Assembly: GCF_022836935.1 (NCBI RefSeq)
Contig: NZ_CP083239.1
Location: forward strand, 186,001-250,000
DNA from: Ancylobacter polymorphus
GTDB taxonomy: Bacteria; Pseudomonadota; Alphaproteobacteria; Rhizobiales; Xanthobacteraceae
Direction of reading: 5' to 3'
DNA length: 64,000 bases
Both the position numbers and the translations under genes were made by a program. The notes under the pieces are model-generated. The model saw nothing but the letters and a program-made list of their open reading frames with translations. It did no database searches and was not told the origin of the DNA. This document shows, piece by piece, positions 50,716 through 59,610 of this stretch (position 1 is the first letter of the stretch; every line of letters begins with the position of its first letter).

Positions 50716-52091
50716 GCCCCGCTCCGGCTTCCGCCCTTCCGGCCGGCCCGCTCGTCGCCTTCTATGGCGACGACTATACCGGCGCGTCGGCGGTGATGGA
50801 GGTGCTGAGCTTCGCCGGCCTGCCGACCGTGCTGTTCCTCGGCCCGCCGACGCCGGCTCAGCTCGCCCGCTTTCGCGAGATGCGCGGCATCGGCATTGCC
50901 GGTGTCGCCCGCTCGCAGCCGCCGGAATGGATGGACGAAGAGCTGCCGCCGATCTTTGAGCAACTGGCCGCGCTGAAGGCGCCGATCAGCCATTACAAGG
51001 TCTGCTCCACGTTCGATTCCTCGCCCGAGATCGGCTCCATCGGCCGCGCGGCGGAAATCGGCGAGCGCCTTCTCGGCGGCGAATGGCATCCGCTCATTGC
51101 CGGCGCGCCGGCCATCGCCCGCTATCAGGCCTTCGGCAATCTGTTCGCCGCCATTGACGGCACCGGCTATCGGCTCGACCGCCACCCTGTCATGGCGCGC
51201 CATCCGGTGACGCCGATGAACGAGGCGGATGTGCGCCGGCACCTCGCGCGGCAGACCGACCTGCCGGTCGGCCTCGTCGATTTCGTCGCCATGAAGACCG
51301 GAAAGGCCGAGGCGCAACTCGCCGCCGAGCGCGCGGCCGGCGCCCGCATCCTGGCGCTCGACGTGCTCGACGACGAGACGCTGGTCGAGGCCGGGCGGCT
51401 GGTGTGGGAACAGCGCGGCGAACGCCTGTTCGCCCTCGGCTCGCAGGGACTGGAATATGCGCTGGTCGCCTATTGGCGCGACGCCGGGCTGCTGGAAGCG
51501 GAAGCGCCGACGGCCCCACCGGCGCGGGCTGAACACATTGCCGTCGTCTCCGGCTCCTGCTCGCCGATCACAGCGGCGCAGATCGGCCACGCGCTGGAGA
51601 ACGGCTTCGAGGGCATAAGGCTCGACGCGACGCACGCGGTGGAGTGCCGGGCGTGGGAGCGCGAAATCGCGCGCGGCACGGCGGCGGCGCTCAAAGCGCT
51701 GGAGGCCGGCCACGACCCGCTCATCTTCACCGCCAGCGGCCCGGACGATCCGGCGGTGCCGGCGCTCGGCCACGCGATCGCGGCGGCGGGTATTGCCCCG
51801 GCGCAGGTCAATGCCCGCATCGGCGACGGGCTCGGGCGGGTGCTCGACGCGGTGGTGCGCCGGGCCGGGCTGACGCGCGCCGTCATTTCCGGCGGCGACA
51901 CGTCAGGCCATGCCGGCATGGCGCTCGGCATCTATGCGGTGACCGCGCTGGCACCGCTCGCGCCGGGCTCGCCGCTTTGCCGCGCCTATGCCGAAGGCGC
52001 CCATGACGGGCTCGAAATCACGTTCAAGGGCGGCCAGATGGGCCGGCCGGACTTCTTCAGCGCCGCACGGGGCGGCGTCGCCAACCATTGA
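50712..52091 (+). CDS. oiaK: DUF1537 four-carbon acid sugar kinase family, candidate 3-oxo-isoapionate kinase
   Basis: 459 residues, ATG overlapping the RLP stop. N-terminal substrate domain starts AFYGDDYTGASAVMEVLSFAG; C-terminal nucleotide-binding domain has VVSGSCSPITAAQI and VISGGDTSGHAGMAL, the DUF1537 signature. It should phosphorylate 3-oxo-isoapionate at C4 to make the substrate of the adjacent RLP. Function rests on the neighbourhood (RLP, ApnO, ApnL); the kinase family alone also covers threonate and erythronate-type substrates. Confidence 0.78.
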   Translation: MSPAPASALPAGPLVAFYGDDYTGASAVMEVLSFAGLPTVLFLGPPTPAQLARFREMRGIGIAGVARSQPPEWMDEELPPIFEQLAALKAPISHYKVCSTFDSSPEIGSIGRAAEIGERLLGGEWHPLIAGAPAIARYQAFGNLFAAIDGTGYRLDRHPVMARHPVTPMNEADVRRHLARQTDLPVGLVDFVAMKTGKAEAQLAAERAAGARILALDVLDDETLVEAGRLVWEQRGERLFALGSQGLEYALVAYWRDAGLLEAEAPTAPPARAEHIAVVSGSCSPITAAQIGHALENGFEGIRLDATHAVECRAWEREIARGTAAALKALEAGHDPLIFTASGPDDPAVPALGHAIAAAGIAPAQVNARIGDGLGRVLDAVVRRAGLTRAVISGGDTSGHAGMALGIYAVTALAPLAPGSPLCRAYAEGAHDGLEITFKGGQMGRPDFFSAARGGVANH

Positions 52092-52110
52092 CCAGGAGAG
52101 AGGACCTCAG

Positions 52111-52962
52111 ATGAAAAAGATCGCCTTGCTCGGCGCCGGCGGAAAGATGGGCGTCCGGCTCGCCACCAATCTCCAGGGCTCGCCCTATGAGGTGATGCAT
52201 GTCGAGCCGACCGAGGCCGGCCGTGCCCGCCTGAAGGAGAAGACCGGGCTCGACTGCATCGACGGCGACAATGCGCTCGCCGATGCCGACGCCGTGCTCA
52301 TGGCCGTGCCGGACCGGCTGATCGGCAAGATCGCCCACACCTTCATCGAGAAGGTGAAGCCCGGCACCGCGATCATCATGCTCGACGCCGCCGCCCCGCA
52401 TGCGGGCGAACTGCCCAAGCGCGACGATGTCACCTATTTCGTCACCCATCCCTGCCACCCGCCGATCTTCAACGACGAGGTCACGGAGGAAGCGAAGAAC
52501 GACTTCTTCGGCGGCGTGCATGCCAAGCAGCACATTGTCTGCGCGCTGATGCAGGGGCCGGAAGAGCACTATGCCCAGTGCGAGCAGATCGCCCGCACCA
52601 TCTACAAGCCGGTCATGCGGGCGCATCGCTGCACGGTGGAGCAGATCGCCATCATGGAGCCGGCGCTGGCCGAGACCATCGGCGCCACGCTCTGCCTCGC
52701 CCTGCGCGAGGCGACGGACGAGGCCGTGCGCCGCGGCGTGCCGCGCCAGGCGGCGACCGACTTCCTGCTCGGCCACCTCACCATCGAGCTGGCGATCGCC
52801 TTCGAGATCTTCCCCGAGGGCAAGTTCTCCGATGGCGCGCTCTATGCCATCGACCAGGCCCGGCCGCAGATTTTCCGCGAGGGCTGGCTGGAGCGCATCT
52901 TCGACCCCAAGGCCGTGCAGCGCTCGGTCGAGGAAATCTGCAACCCGCCCAAGGCGGCCTGA
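52111..52962 (+). CDS. apnO: ApnO-like D-apionate oxidoisomerase (phosphogluconate-dehydrogenase C-terminal type)
   Basis: 283 residues from ATG 52111 (AGGAGAGAGGA upstream). N-terminal Rossmann fold IALLGAGGKMGVRLATNL; VLMAVPDRLIGKIAHTF; THPCHPPIFNDEVT; helical C-terminal dimerisation domain with EATDEAVRRGVPRQAATDFLLGH. In the apionate pathway this NAD-dependent enzyme oxidises and rearranges D-apionate to 3-oxo-isoapionate, feeding OiaK and the RLP. 19 bases after oiaK, same operon. Confidence 0.78.
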   Translation: MKKIALLGAGGKMGVRLATNLQGSPYEVMHVEPTEAGRARLKEKTGLDCIDGDNALADADAVLMAVPDRLIGKIAHTFIEKVKPGTAIIMLDAAAPHAGELPKRDDVTYFVTHPCHPPIFNDEVTEEAKNDFFGGVHAKQHIVCALMQGPEEHYAQCEQIARTIYKPVMRAHRCTVEQIAIMEPALAETIGATLCLALREATDEAVRRGVPRQAATDFLLGHLTIELAIAFEIFPEGKFSDGALYAIDQARPQIFREGWLERIFDPKAVQRSVEEICNPPKAA

Positions 52963-53049
52963 GGCGCCCGCATCGGCGCATGCCACCGGCTCCCGTCCGG
53001 GGCCCTCGACAGCCCCGGACGCACAACATTCAACAGGGACAGGAACGCC

Positions 53050-54027
53050 ATGAACCGGATCATCGCCCTTGCGGCCGCCGCCGCGCTCAGCCTCGCCGCC
53101 ACGCCCTTCGTCGCGCCAGCCTTCGCCACCACCGTGATCAAGGCCGGGCACGGGACGCAGACCGCGCACCCCACCCATATCGCGCTGGAAAAGCTCGCCG
53201 AAATCGTCGCCGCCAAGAGCAAGGGCGACCTGAAGATCGAGATCTATCCCGACCGCCAGCTCGGCGAGGAGCGCGAAATGGTCGAGGGGCTGCAGCTCGG
53301 CACGGTCGACATGGCGGTGGTCTCCACCGGCCCGCTCGTCGCCTTCGTGCCCTCGCTCGGCACGGTGGACCTGCCCTTCCTGTTCAAGAGCTCCGACCAT
53401 GCCTACAAGGTGCTGGACGGCGAGGTCGGGCAGGACCTGCTCGCCAAGTTCAAGGACCGCGGCATTGTCGGCCTCGCCTGGTGGGAGAATGGCTGGCGCA
53501 GCCTGACCAGCAAGAAGGAAGTGAAGTCCCCCGCCGACCTCAAGGGCATGAAGCTGCGCACCATGCAGAACCCGGTGCACATCGCCGCCTTCAAGGAGCT
53601 GGGCGCGTCGCCGATCCCGATGGTGTGGGGCGAGGTGTTCACCAGCCTCAGCCAGGGCGTGATCGACGCGCAGGAGAACCCGGTCACCATCGTCTACAGC
53701 AATTCGCTGTGGGAGGTGCAGAAGTACATGACGCTGACGCGCCACGTCTATGGCCCGCATCTGGTGCTGTTCAGCCAGCAGGCCTGGGACCGTCTGACCC
53801 CGGCGCAGCGGACGATCCTGGAGGAATCCCTCGTCGAGGCGACCGCCTATCAGCGCCAGACCTCCGCCCGGCTGGAAGCCGAACAGCTGAAGCTGCTGGC
53901 CGCCAAGGGCATGATCGTCGAGCAGGTGGACATCACCCCGTTCCAGGAAGCCACCGCCAACACCGCCTCGGCCTTCAAGAACATTGATCCGGCCGTGGTC
54001 GCCAAGATCAAGGCGGCCGCGAACTGA
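53050..54027 (+). CDS. TRAP transporter substrate-binding protein (DctP family)
   Basis: 325 residues with a Sec signal to about residue 26 (PAFATTVIKAGHG). DctP features: LEIYPDRQLGEEREMVEGLQLGTVDM-like region, DLKGMKLRTMQNPVHIAAFKELGASPIPMVWGEVFTSLSQGVIDAQENP, quoted by its cores, with the carboxylate-binding Arg in KLRTMQN. Likely binds an acidic sugar such as D-apionate for the QM permease encoded next. A hairpin follows the gene. Confidence 0.88.
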   Translation: MNRIIALAAAAALSLAATPFVAPAFATTVIKAGHGTQTAHPTHIALEKLAEIVAAKSKGDLKIEIYPDRQLGEEREMVEGLQLGTVDMAVVSTGPLVAFVPSLGTVDLPFLFKSSDHAYKVLDGEVGQDLLAKFKDRGIVGLAWWENGWRSLTSKKEVKSPADLKGMKLRTMQNPVHIAAFKELGASPIPMVWGEVFTSLSQGVIDAQENPVTIVYSNSLWEVQKYMTLTRHVYGPHLVLFSQQAWDRLTPAQRTILEESLVEATAYQRQTSARLEAEQLKLLAAKGMIVEQVDITPFQEATANTASAFKNIDPAVVAKIKAAAN

Positions 54028-54035
54028 GCCCTGCA

Positions 54036-54062
54036 CCGGCCGCCCCTTTGCGGAGCGGCCGG
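54036..54062 (+). terminator. Hairpin between TRAP binding-protein and membrane-subunit genes
   Basis: CCGGCCGC (54036-54043), 11-base loop, GCGGCCGG (54055-54062), 8 bases after the stop of the binding-protein gene. Like the hairpin at 46317 it separates a binding-protein gene from its permease gene and may adjust relative expression. Confidence 0.5.
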
Positions 54063-54118
54063 CCCCGGCCATCGGCATCGCAGCCCGGAGGCGTCCGCCT
54101 CCATGGGAGAGGTGTGAC

Positions 54119-54607
54119 ATGCTTCTGCAGTTCTGGACCGGCGTCGAATGGCTGGCGCGCGCGCTTTTGTGCGCCCTCATCAGCGCCATGGTGATCGTGT
54201 GCCTCGGCCAGGTGATCTGGCGCTATGCCTTCAACGACCCGCTCATCTGGTCGGAGGAGCTGGCGCGCTATCTCTTCGTCTGGGTCGGCTATCTCGCGGC
54301 CTGGTTCGCCTGGACCAAGCGGGCGCATATCGCGCTCGACGCAGTGACCTATCTGGGGCTTCCGGGGCTTGAGCGCGCCTGCGGCCGGCTCGTCGAGGCC
54401 ATCGTCCTCGTCTATTGCGGCGTGACGCTCCATGCCTGCATCGGCTTCCTCCGCCTCACCAGCAATCAGCCCTCGGCCGTGCTCGAAGTGCCGATGAGCC
54501 TGGTCTATGGCGGCTATGCCGCCATGTGCGTCCTCATCATCGGCGACATCGTGATCGGCTGGATCTATGGCGCCCGACGGGCCGCCCCGGCCGTTCCGCA
54601 GGAGTAA
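54119..54607 (+). CDS. TRAP transporter small permease (DctQ family)
   Basis: 162 residues from ATG 54119 with AGAGGTG upstream; the frame is open for 45 codons before but unlike the family. Four helices; FNDPLIWSEELARYLFVWVGYLAAWFAW is the DctQ core. It bridges to the large permease and takes part in gating. Start of dctM follows 5 bases after the stop. Confidence 0.87.
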   Translation: MLLQFWTGVEWLARALLCALISAMVIVCLGQVIWRYAFNDPLIWSEELARYLFVWVGYLAAWFAWTKRAHIALDAVTYLGLPGLERACGRLVEAIVLVYCGVTLHACIGFLRLTSNQPSAVLEVPMSLVYGGYAAMCVLIIGDIVIGWIYGARRAAPAVPQE

Positions 54608-54612
54608 GACCC

Positions 54613-55893
54613 ATGGCCACGGTTCTCTTCGTCGCCTTCGCCGTCCTGCTCATCCTCAACATGCCCGTCTCCTTCGCCCTCGCCGTCGCCTCGGTGATGG
54701 CTCTGCTCTATGGCGGCCTGCCGCTGGCGCTGGTGGTGCAGAAAATGACCGCCGCCATGGACAGTTTCGTGCTGCTGGCGGTGCCGTTCTTCCTCCTTGC
54801 CGGGCACCTGATGGCGCGCAGCGGCATCGCCCGCGACATCATCGATTTCGCCGACGCGCTGGTCGGCTGGATGCGCGGCGGGCTGGCGCACGCCAATATC
54901 GGCGCCGGCATGCTGATGGGCGGCATGACCGGCTCGGCGGTGGCGGAAGCCTCCTCCACCGGCGGCGCGCTGATCCCTCCCATGCTGAAGAAGGGCTATG
55001 GCGCGCCCTTCACCGCCGCCGTGACGGCGGCCGCCTCGACGATTTCCGTGGTCATTCCGCCCTCCATCCCGATGATCGTGTTCGCCGTGGTCACCGGCGT
55101 GTCGGTCGGCGACCTGTTCATCGCCGGCATCGTGCCGGGCATTCTGATGACGGTAGCGCTGATGGTGACGGCGTGGCTGATCGCGGTGCGGCAGGGCTAT
55201 CAGCGGGGTCCGCGCCCGACCCTCGCCAGCATCGGCCGCGCCACCCGCGCCAGCGTGTGGGGCCTGCTGATGCCGGTCGTCATCATCGGCTCGATCCGCT
55301 ACGGCATCGCCACCCCGACCGAGGCCTCGGTGGTCGCCGTGGTCTATGGCATGGTGGTGGGCCGCTATGTCTACCGCACCATCGCCTGGCGCGACCTGCC
55401 CGAAATCATTCTCGACAGCGCGGTGACCACCGGCATCGTCATGCTGATGATCGCCGCTGCCTCGGTGTACGGGCTGATCGTCACCCGCGAGCAGATTCCG
55501 CAGGCGGCCGCGCATTTCATCCTGGAACTGACCAACAACCCGCAGCTGGTGCTGCTGCTGATCCTGTGCGTCTATCTCATCGCCGGCATGCTGCTGGACC
55601 TCGCCGCCAACATCATCATCCTCGTGCCGGTGCTGTGGCCGCTGGTGAAGCGGCTCGACATCGATCCGGTGCAGTTCGGCGTCGTCACCGTCATCGGCCT
55701 CGCCATCGGGCTGATCACGCCGCCGGTGGGCGCGTGCCTGTTCGTCACCTGCGGCATCGCCAAGACCGACCTGCTGCGCGGCAGCAAGGCGGCGGCGCCG
55801 TTCATCCTCGCGCTGATCGTCGTGGTGCTGCTCATCATCGCCGTGCCGGGCATCGCCACCTGGCTTCCCTACAGCGCCAAGGCGATGCAGTGA
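54613..55893 (+). CDS. TRAP transporter large permease (DctM family)
   Basis: 426 residues, about 12 helices. LAVPFFLLAGHLMARSGIARDI, AGMLMGGMTGSAVAEASSTGGALIPPMLKKGYG and the C-terminal IGLITPPVGACLFVTCGIA are DctM hallmarks. Transports the solute with Na+ using the periplasmic binding protein. Last transport gene before the GntR regulator. Confidence 0.9.
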   Translation: MATVLFVAFAVLLILNMPVSFALAVASVMALLYGGLPLALVVQKMTAAMDSFVLLAVPFFLLAGHLMARSGIARDIIDFADALVGWMRGGLAHANIGAGMLMGGMTGSAVAEASSTGGALIPPMLKKGYGAPFTAAVTAAASTISVVIPPSIPMIVFAVVTGVSVGDLFIAGIVPGILMTVALMVTAWLIAVRQGYQRGPRPTLASIGRATRASVWGLLMPVVIIGSIRYGIATPTEASVVAVVYGMVVGRYVYRTIAWRDLPEIILDSAVTTGIVMLMIAAASVYGLIVTREQIPQAAAHFILELTNNPQLVLLLILCVYLIAGMLLDLAANIIILVPVLWPLVKRLDIDPVQFGVVTVIGLAIGLITPPVGACLFVTCGIAKTDLLRGSKAAAPFILALIVVVLLIIAVPGIATWLPYSAKAMQ

Positions 55894-55998
55894 GCCCGGA
55901 GAGCCGGCGCAACGCTTGCTGGCCCGCGAAGGGCGCCACTGGTATGCTCAACATGCCGACCCGGCGCGAGACGGGTCCGACCCTGCAGGAGCGCGTGA

Positions 55999-56709
55999 AT
56001 GGCCGATGTTTCCGACACCATAGTGCGACGAAAGCTGTCCCATGAGGTGTTCGACCGCCTGAAAACGCTGATCACCTCCGGCGAACTCGGCCCTGGCGAC
56101 GCCCTGCCCTCCGAGCGCGATCTCATGGAGCGCTTCGGCGTCGGCCGCCCCGCCATACGCGAGGCGATGCAGGCGCTGGCCAATATCGGCCTCATCGCCA
56201 TCACCCATGGCGAGCGGGCACGGGTGCAGCAGCTTTCCGCGCGTTCGCTGTTCCAGCAGGTGGACCTCACGGCGCAGATCCTGCTCTCCGCCTCGCCGGA
56301 CAGCCTGGAGCATCTCAAGCAGGCCCGCCGCTTCTTCGAGCGCGGCATGGCGCGCGAAGCCGCCCAGCGCGCCGAGGCGGCCGACATCGCCGCGCTGCGC
56401 GGCATTCTCGACCAGCAGGCCAAGGCGGTGAGCGAGCCCAAGCAGTTCATCGCCTATGACATGCGCTTCCACACCCAGATCGCGGCGATCTCCGGCAACC
56501 CGATCTTCGAGGCGGTGAGCGAGGCGATGCTGTCCTGGCTGCGCCAGTACTATACGGAGATGCTCACCTGGTCCGGCCGCGAGAATGTGACGCTGGTCGA
56601 GCATGAGGCGATCATCGACCACATCGCCCGGCACGATGCCGACGGGGCGGAGGCGCTGATGGTCAAGCATCTCGACCGTTCCAGCGCGCTCTACACCCGG
56701 CCGGGGTGA
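55999..56709 (+). CDS. GntR-family (FadR/FCD) regulator of the apionate-type island
   Basis: 236 residues. N-terminal wHTH: LSHEVFDRLKTLITSGEL, GDALPSERDLMERFGVGRPAIREAM; C-terminal all-helical FCD domain with metal-ligand-type residues (DMRFHTQIAAISGN, EHEAIIDHI). NanR is a close structural type; NanR binds GGTATA repeats, and GGTATA occurs in both outer promoters of the island. Ends 4 bases from the convergent apnL stop. Probably derepressed by a pathway sugar acid. Confidence 0.85.
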   Translation: MADVSDTIVRRKLSHEVFDRLKTLITSGELGPGDALPSERDLMERFGVGRPAIREAMQALANIGLIAITHGERARVQQLSARSLFQQVDLTAQILLSASPDSLEHLKQARRFFERGMAREAAQRAEAADIAALRGILDQQAKAVSEPKQFIAYDMRFHTQIAAISGNPIFEAVSEAMLSWLRQYYTEMLTWSGRENVTLVEHEAIIDHIARHDADGAEALMVKHLDRSSALYTRPG

Positions 56710-56713
56710 GCCT

Positions 56714-58627
56714 TCACCCTTCCAGACGCAGCACCGCATAGGGCGGGAGAAGGAGCGACCCGGCCCCGGCGTCGACCGGGCGCGGGCCGGCGCCGCCGAG
56801 CACCACCGCCGCGTCGAGCAGTAACGCGCGGCCGGGGAAAGGCAGCGTCACGGCCTGTTCCTGCGGCGTCAGATTTGCGGCCAGCAGCACGCGGTCGCCG
56901 GCTTGCGTGGCGCCGGCCAATGCCAGCACCCGCGCCGGATCGCCCGAGGCCACGGGAATCGCCGGCGCACCGCCGAGCCCCGCCAGCCAGCGGGCGGCGT
57001 GGAACACCGGACGGCGGCGGCCCGGCGCGTCCTCGGCCAGCAGGCCGAACGGGCCGGTGAGGGCCGCGCCGGTGAAGCTCTCCACCCCCGCTTCCGCGAG
57101 GCGCGCGGCCATGCCGACCAGATAGGCGGCGGCGAACAGCCCGTCCTGCCGGGGGTCCCGGTCCGCCATCGGCATCCGCCGGCGCTCGGGATTGGGCATG
57201 ACCCGCGCGCCATAGGGGTTCTGGCGCATGCCAATGGTGGAAGGCCCGATGCGGTAGGGCATGTCCGCGCCGATGAACGCCCGCGCCGAGCGCAGGATGA
57301 AGGGTAGCGCCTCCAGCGACTGCATCACCGCGCGATCATCGGCATCGTGGACGATGGGACAGGTGCAATGGGTGACATAGTCGATAAGCGCCACCGGCGG
57401 GCGCTTGCGGTTCAGCTCGGTGAAATAGCTGAACATGCCGCCCCCGAGCCGCAGCGCGGGGAAGGCGCGGCGGGCAGCTTCATAGACCTCTCCCAGCGGC
57501 GGACAGGGCGGCCAGACGCTGCCGGGCGGGGTCGAGCGCCGATCAACCGCGGGGCTGACGGCGAGCGCGTCCAGCCGCAGCCCCGCCGCTGCCACCTGCC
57601 CGGCGAGGTCGCCGAATTCCGCGTCCAGCGGGCGGGCGCAGGGCACCACATATTCCAGCACGCACTCCCCGCCCTGCGCCGCCGCGAGCTTGGCGTATCC
57701 CGCGAGCTCCGCCGGCCCGTGCCCCGCGGTGGGGTCGAAATGAAACAGCAGGGTCTGCGGGGCGAGCGCGGCCAGCTCGTCGGCGGCGTCCCGCGTCGCG
57801 GCGGCCTCCTCGGGGGCGATCACCAGCCCGAAGCGCGACAACCGCCCGCGCGTCGCGCCAAGCGCGAGCGCCACCGGCGCGTCGTCCTGCGGGGTCGGCG
57901 CGGCGGCGCCTTCCGCAACGATGTCGAGCGTCACGCGCTGGCGCACCGGCACGCCGGCCGGCAGCTTATAGGGCCAGGGTAAGGCCAGTGGGCGCACATA
58001 GGTCTTGTAGGAGGCGTCCGACCAGTTGCGCTGGTCCTCCATCTCGAAGGCATCGCCCTCCATACGGCAGGTCGCCCGAACGCCCGGCGCCACAGTGTGG
58101 CGGATCGCCCGCATGTCCTTGAAGGGCTGCGCCGGGTCGATCAGCTCCGGCAGGCGGGCGGCCACCCGGCGGCCGTCGACGTGCTCGACCTCGACCTCGG
58201 TGCCGGCGAGCCCGACGATAGGGTGAAGCACGGTGAAGCCGCAGCGAGTGGTGAGGAAATCGCCCTCCGGCACCGCCTCGCCCGCGAAGACGAGGCCGGT
58301 CGGGCGGCCCTCGATGCGGCCCTCATAGACCAGCCTCTCGCCGCCGGCCCCGGTGCATTCGGCCTGGTAGCCGACCGCAAAGCGTCCCTCCCCCTCCTCG
58401 ATGGCGAGATCGTGCAGCACGGGCGCATAGGTGCCCCAGTCCTTGTCGCGCACCACGAAGGAGATCGCCCGCAGCACCTCGACGCCGTGGAAGCGGATGT
58501 TGCGCAGATTGCCCGCGATCAGCTCCGCGCTCAGCGGGCCGGCTCTGAGCCGGCGCGCCTCCGGCTCGGGCTCGGGCGTGCCGAACAGCGCCCGCCGAAG
58601 GGCCTCGGGAGAAACGGCGGCGGTCAT
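56714..58627 (-). CDS. apnL: D-apionolactone lactonase ApnL-like protein
   Basis: 637 residues from ATG 58627, overlapping the permease stop by 4 bases. RAGPLSAELIAGNLRNIRFHGVEVLRAISFVVRDKDWGTY, cited by its cores, is the β-rich N-terminal domain; a TIM-barrel-like central part follows (RLGGGMFSYFTELNRKRP, TCPIVHDADD) and a small β C-terminal domain. Large proteins of this family are D-apionate lactonases, opening the lactone made by apiose dehydrogenase. The company of ApnO, OiaK and an RLP supports the call. No apiose dehydrogenase is in the window. Confidence 0.8.
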   Translation of the reverse strand: MTAAVSPEALRRALFGTPEPEPEARRLRAGPLSAELIAGNLRNIRFHGVEVLRAISFVVRDKDWGTYAPVLHDLAIEEGEGRFAVGYQAECTGAGGERLVYEGRIEGRPTGLVFAGEAVPEGDFLTTRCGFTVLHPIVGLAGTEVEVEHVDGRRVAARLPELIDPAQPFKDMRAIRHTVAPGVRATCRMEGDAFEMEDQRNWSDASYKTYVRPLALPWPYKLPAGVPVRQRVTLDIVAEGAAAPTPQDDAPVALALGATRGRLSRFGLVIAPEEAAATRDAADELAALAPQTLLFHFDPTAGHGPAELAGYAKLAAAQGGECVLEYVVPCARPLDAEFGDLAGQVAAAGLRLDALAVSPAVDRRSTPPGSVWPPCPPLGEVYEAARRAFPALRLGGGMFSYFTELNRKRPPVALIDYVTHCTCPIVHDADDRAVMQSLEALPFILRSARAFIGADMPYRIGPSTIGMRQNPYGARVMPNPERRRMPMADRDPRQDGLFAAAYLVGMAARLAEAGVESFTGAALTGPFGLLAEDAPGRRRPVFHAARWLAGLGGAPAIPVASGDPARVLALAGATQAGDRVLLAANLTPQEQAVTLPFPGRALLLDAAVVLGGAGPRPVDAGAGSLLLPPYAVLRLEG

Positions 58628-59610
58628 GGCGCCACGGCCTCCGTTTTGGGGGCAGCGCGGCGCCGGCGCACCGCCCGCCCGCCCGCCAGCGCCAGCACGG
58701 CGATGACGACCATCCCCTGCACAATGTCCTGCGTGCCCGCCGGGAGGCCGGCGATCTGCATGGTGGTGACGATGAGGATCAGCAGGAAGCTGCCGCATAG
58801 CGTGCCGAGCGCGGTGGAGGAACCGCCGAAGATCAGCGAGCCGCCGAGCACCACCGCGCCGAGCGATTGCAGCAGATAGGGCTGGCCCATTTCCAGAAAG
58901 GCGCCGCCGACATAGGCGCCGAGCAGCATGCCGGTGAGCGCCGCCAGCAGGGCGGAGGCGAGGAAGGCGCCGGTGACGACGCGGCCGGTGCGGATGCCGG
59001 CCAGCGCCGCCGCCCGCTCATTCTGCCCGACAGCGGAGAGCCGGCGGCCATAGACGGTGCGGCCGAGCAGCAGGCCGGCGAGCGCCACCGCGACGAGCGC
59101 GATGACCAGCATCAGCGGCACGCCCTCGACCCGGCCGGCGGCCAGCGTCTTGAGGAAGGGGCCCATGGAAAAGCCCGCCGCCCAACGATTGGCGATCAGC
59201 GTCGCGGTGGCGAGGATATAGCCGGTCGCCAGCGTGGCAATGATGGCGGGGATGCGCAGCACCACGACCAGCAGCGCATTGGCGAGCCCGGTTACCAGCC
59301 CGATGCCGAGCACCGCCGCCAGTGCCAGCGGCAGGCGGGCATCCGAACCGGCTGCCACCACGATGCTGGCATAGGCGCTCAGCGTCAGCACGCTGGCGAT
59401 GGACAGGTCGATATTGCCGCGCCCGGTGGTGACGACCAGCATCTGACCGAGGGCGACGAGGGTGAGAAAGCTGGCGGACACCGCCACGCCGGAGAGCGAA
59501 TGCAGGCTGAAACGTCCGGTGGTGATCGACAGCACCGCCCACAGCAGCAGCACGCCGAGAGCGGACCAGATCCAGCGGTGGCGTTCCAGCCTTTCCATCA
59601 GGGCGGTCAT
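58624..59610 (-). CDS. Sugar ABC transporter permease (RbsC-like)
   Basis: 328 residues. SASFLTLVALGQMLVVTTGRGNIDLSIASVLTLSAY and VGQNERAAALAGIRT are branched RbsC/AraH-type permease signatures; about ten helices. Coupled on both sides by 4-base overlaps: with the fused ATPase-permease upstream and apnL downstream. Second of two different membrane halves of this importer. Confidence 0.88.
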   Translation of the reverse strand: MTALMERLERHRWIWSALGVLLLWAVLSITTGRFSLHSLSGVAVSASFLTLVALGQMLVVTTGRGNIDLSIASVLTLSAYASIVVAAGSDARLPLALAAVLGIGLVTGLANALLVVVLRIPAIIATLATGYILATATLIANRWAAGFSMGPFLKTLAAGRVEGVPLMLVIALVAVALAGLLLGRTVYGRRLSAVGQNERAAALAGIRTGRVVTGAFLASALLAALTGMLLGAYVGGAFLEMGQPYLLQSLGAVVLGGSLIFGGSSTALGTLCGSFLLILIVTTMQIAGLPAGTQDIVQGMVVIAVLALAGGRAVRRRRAAPKTEAVAP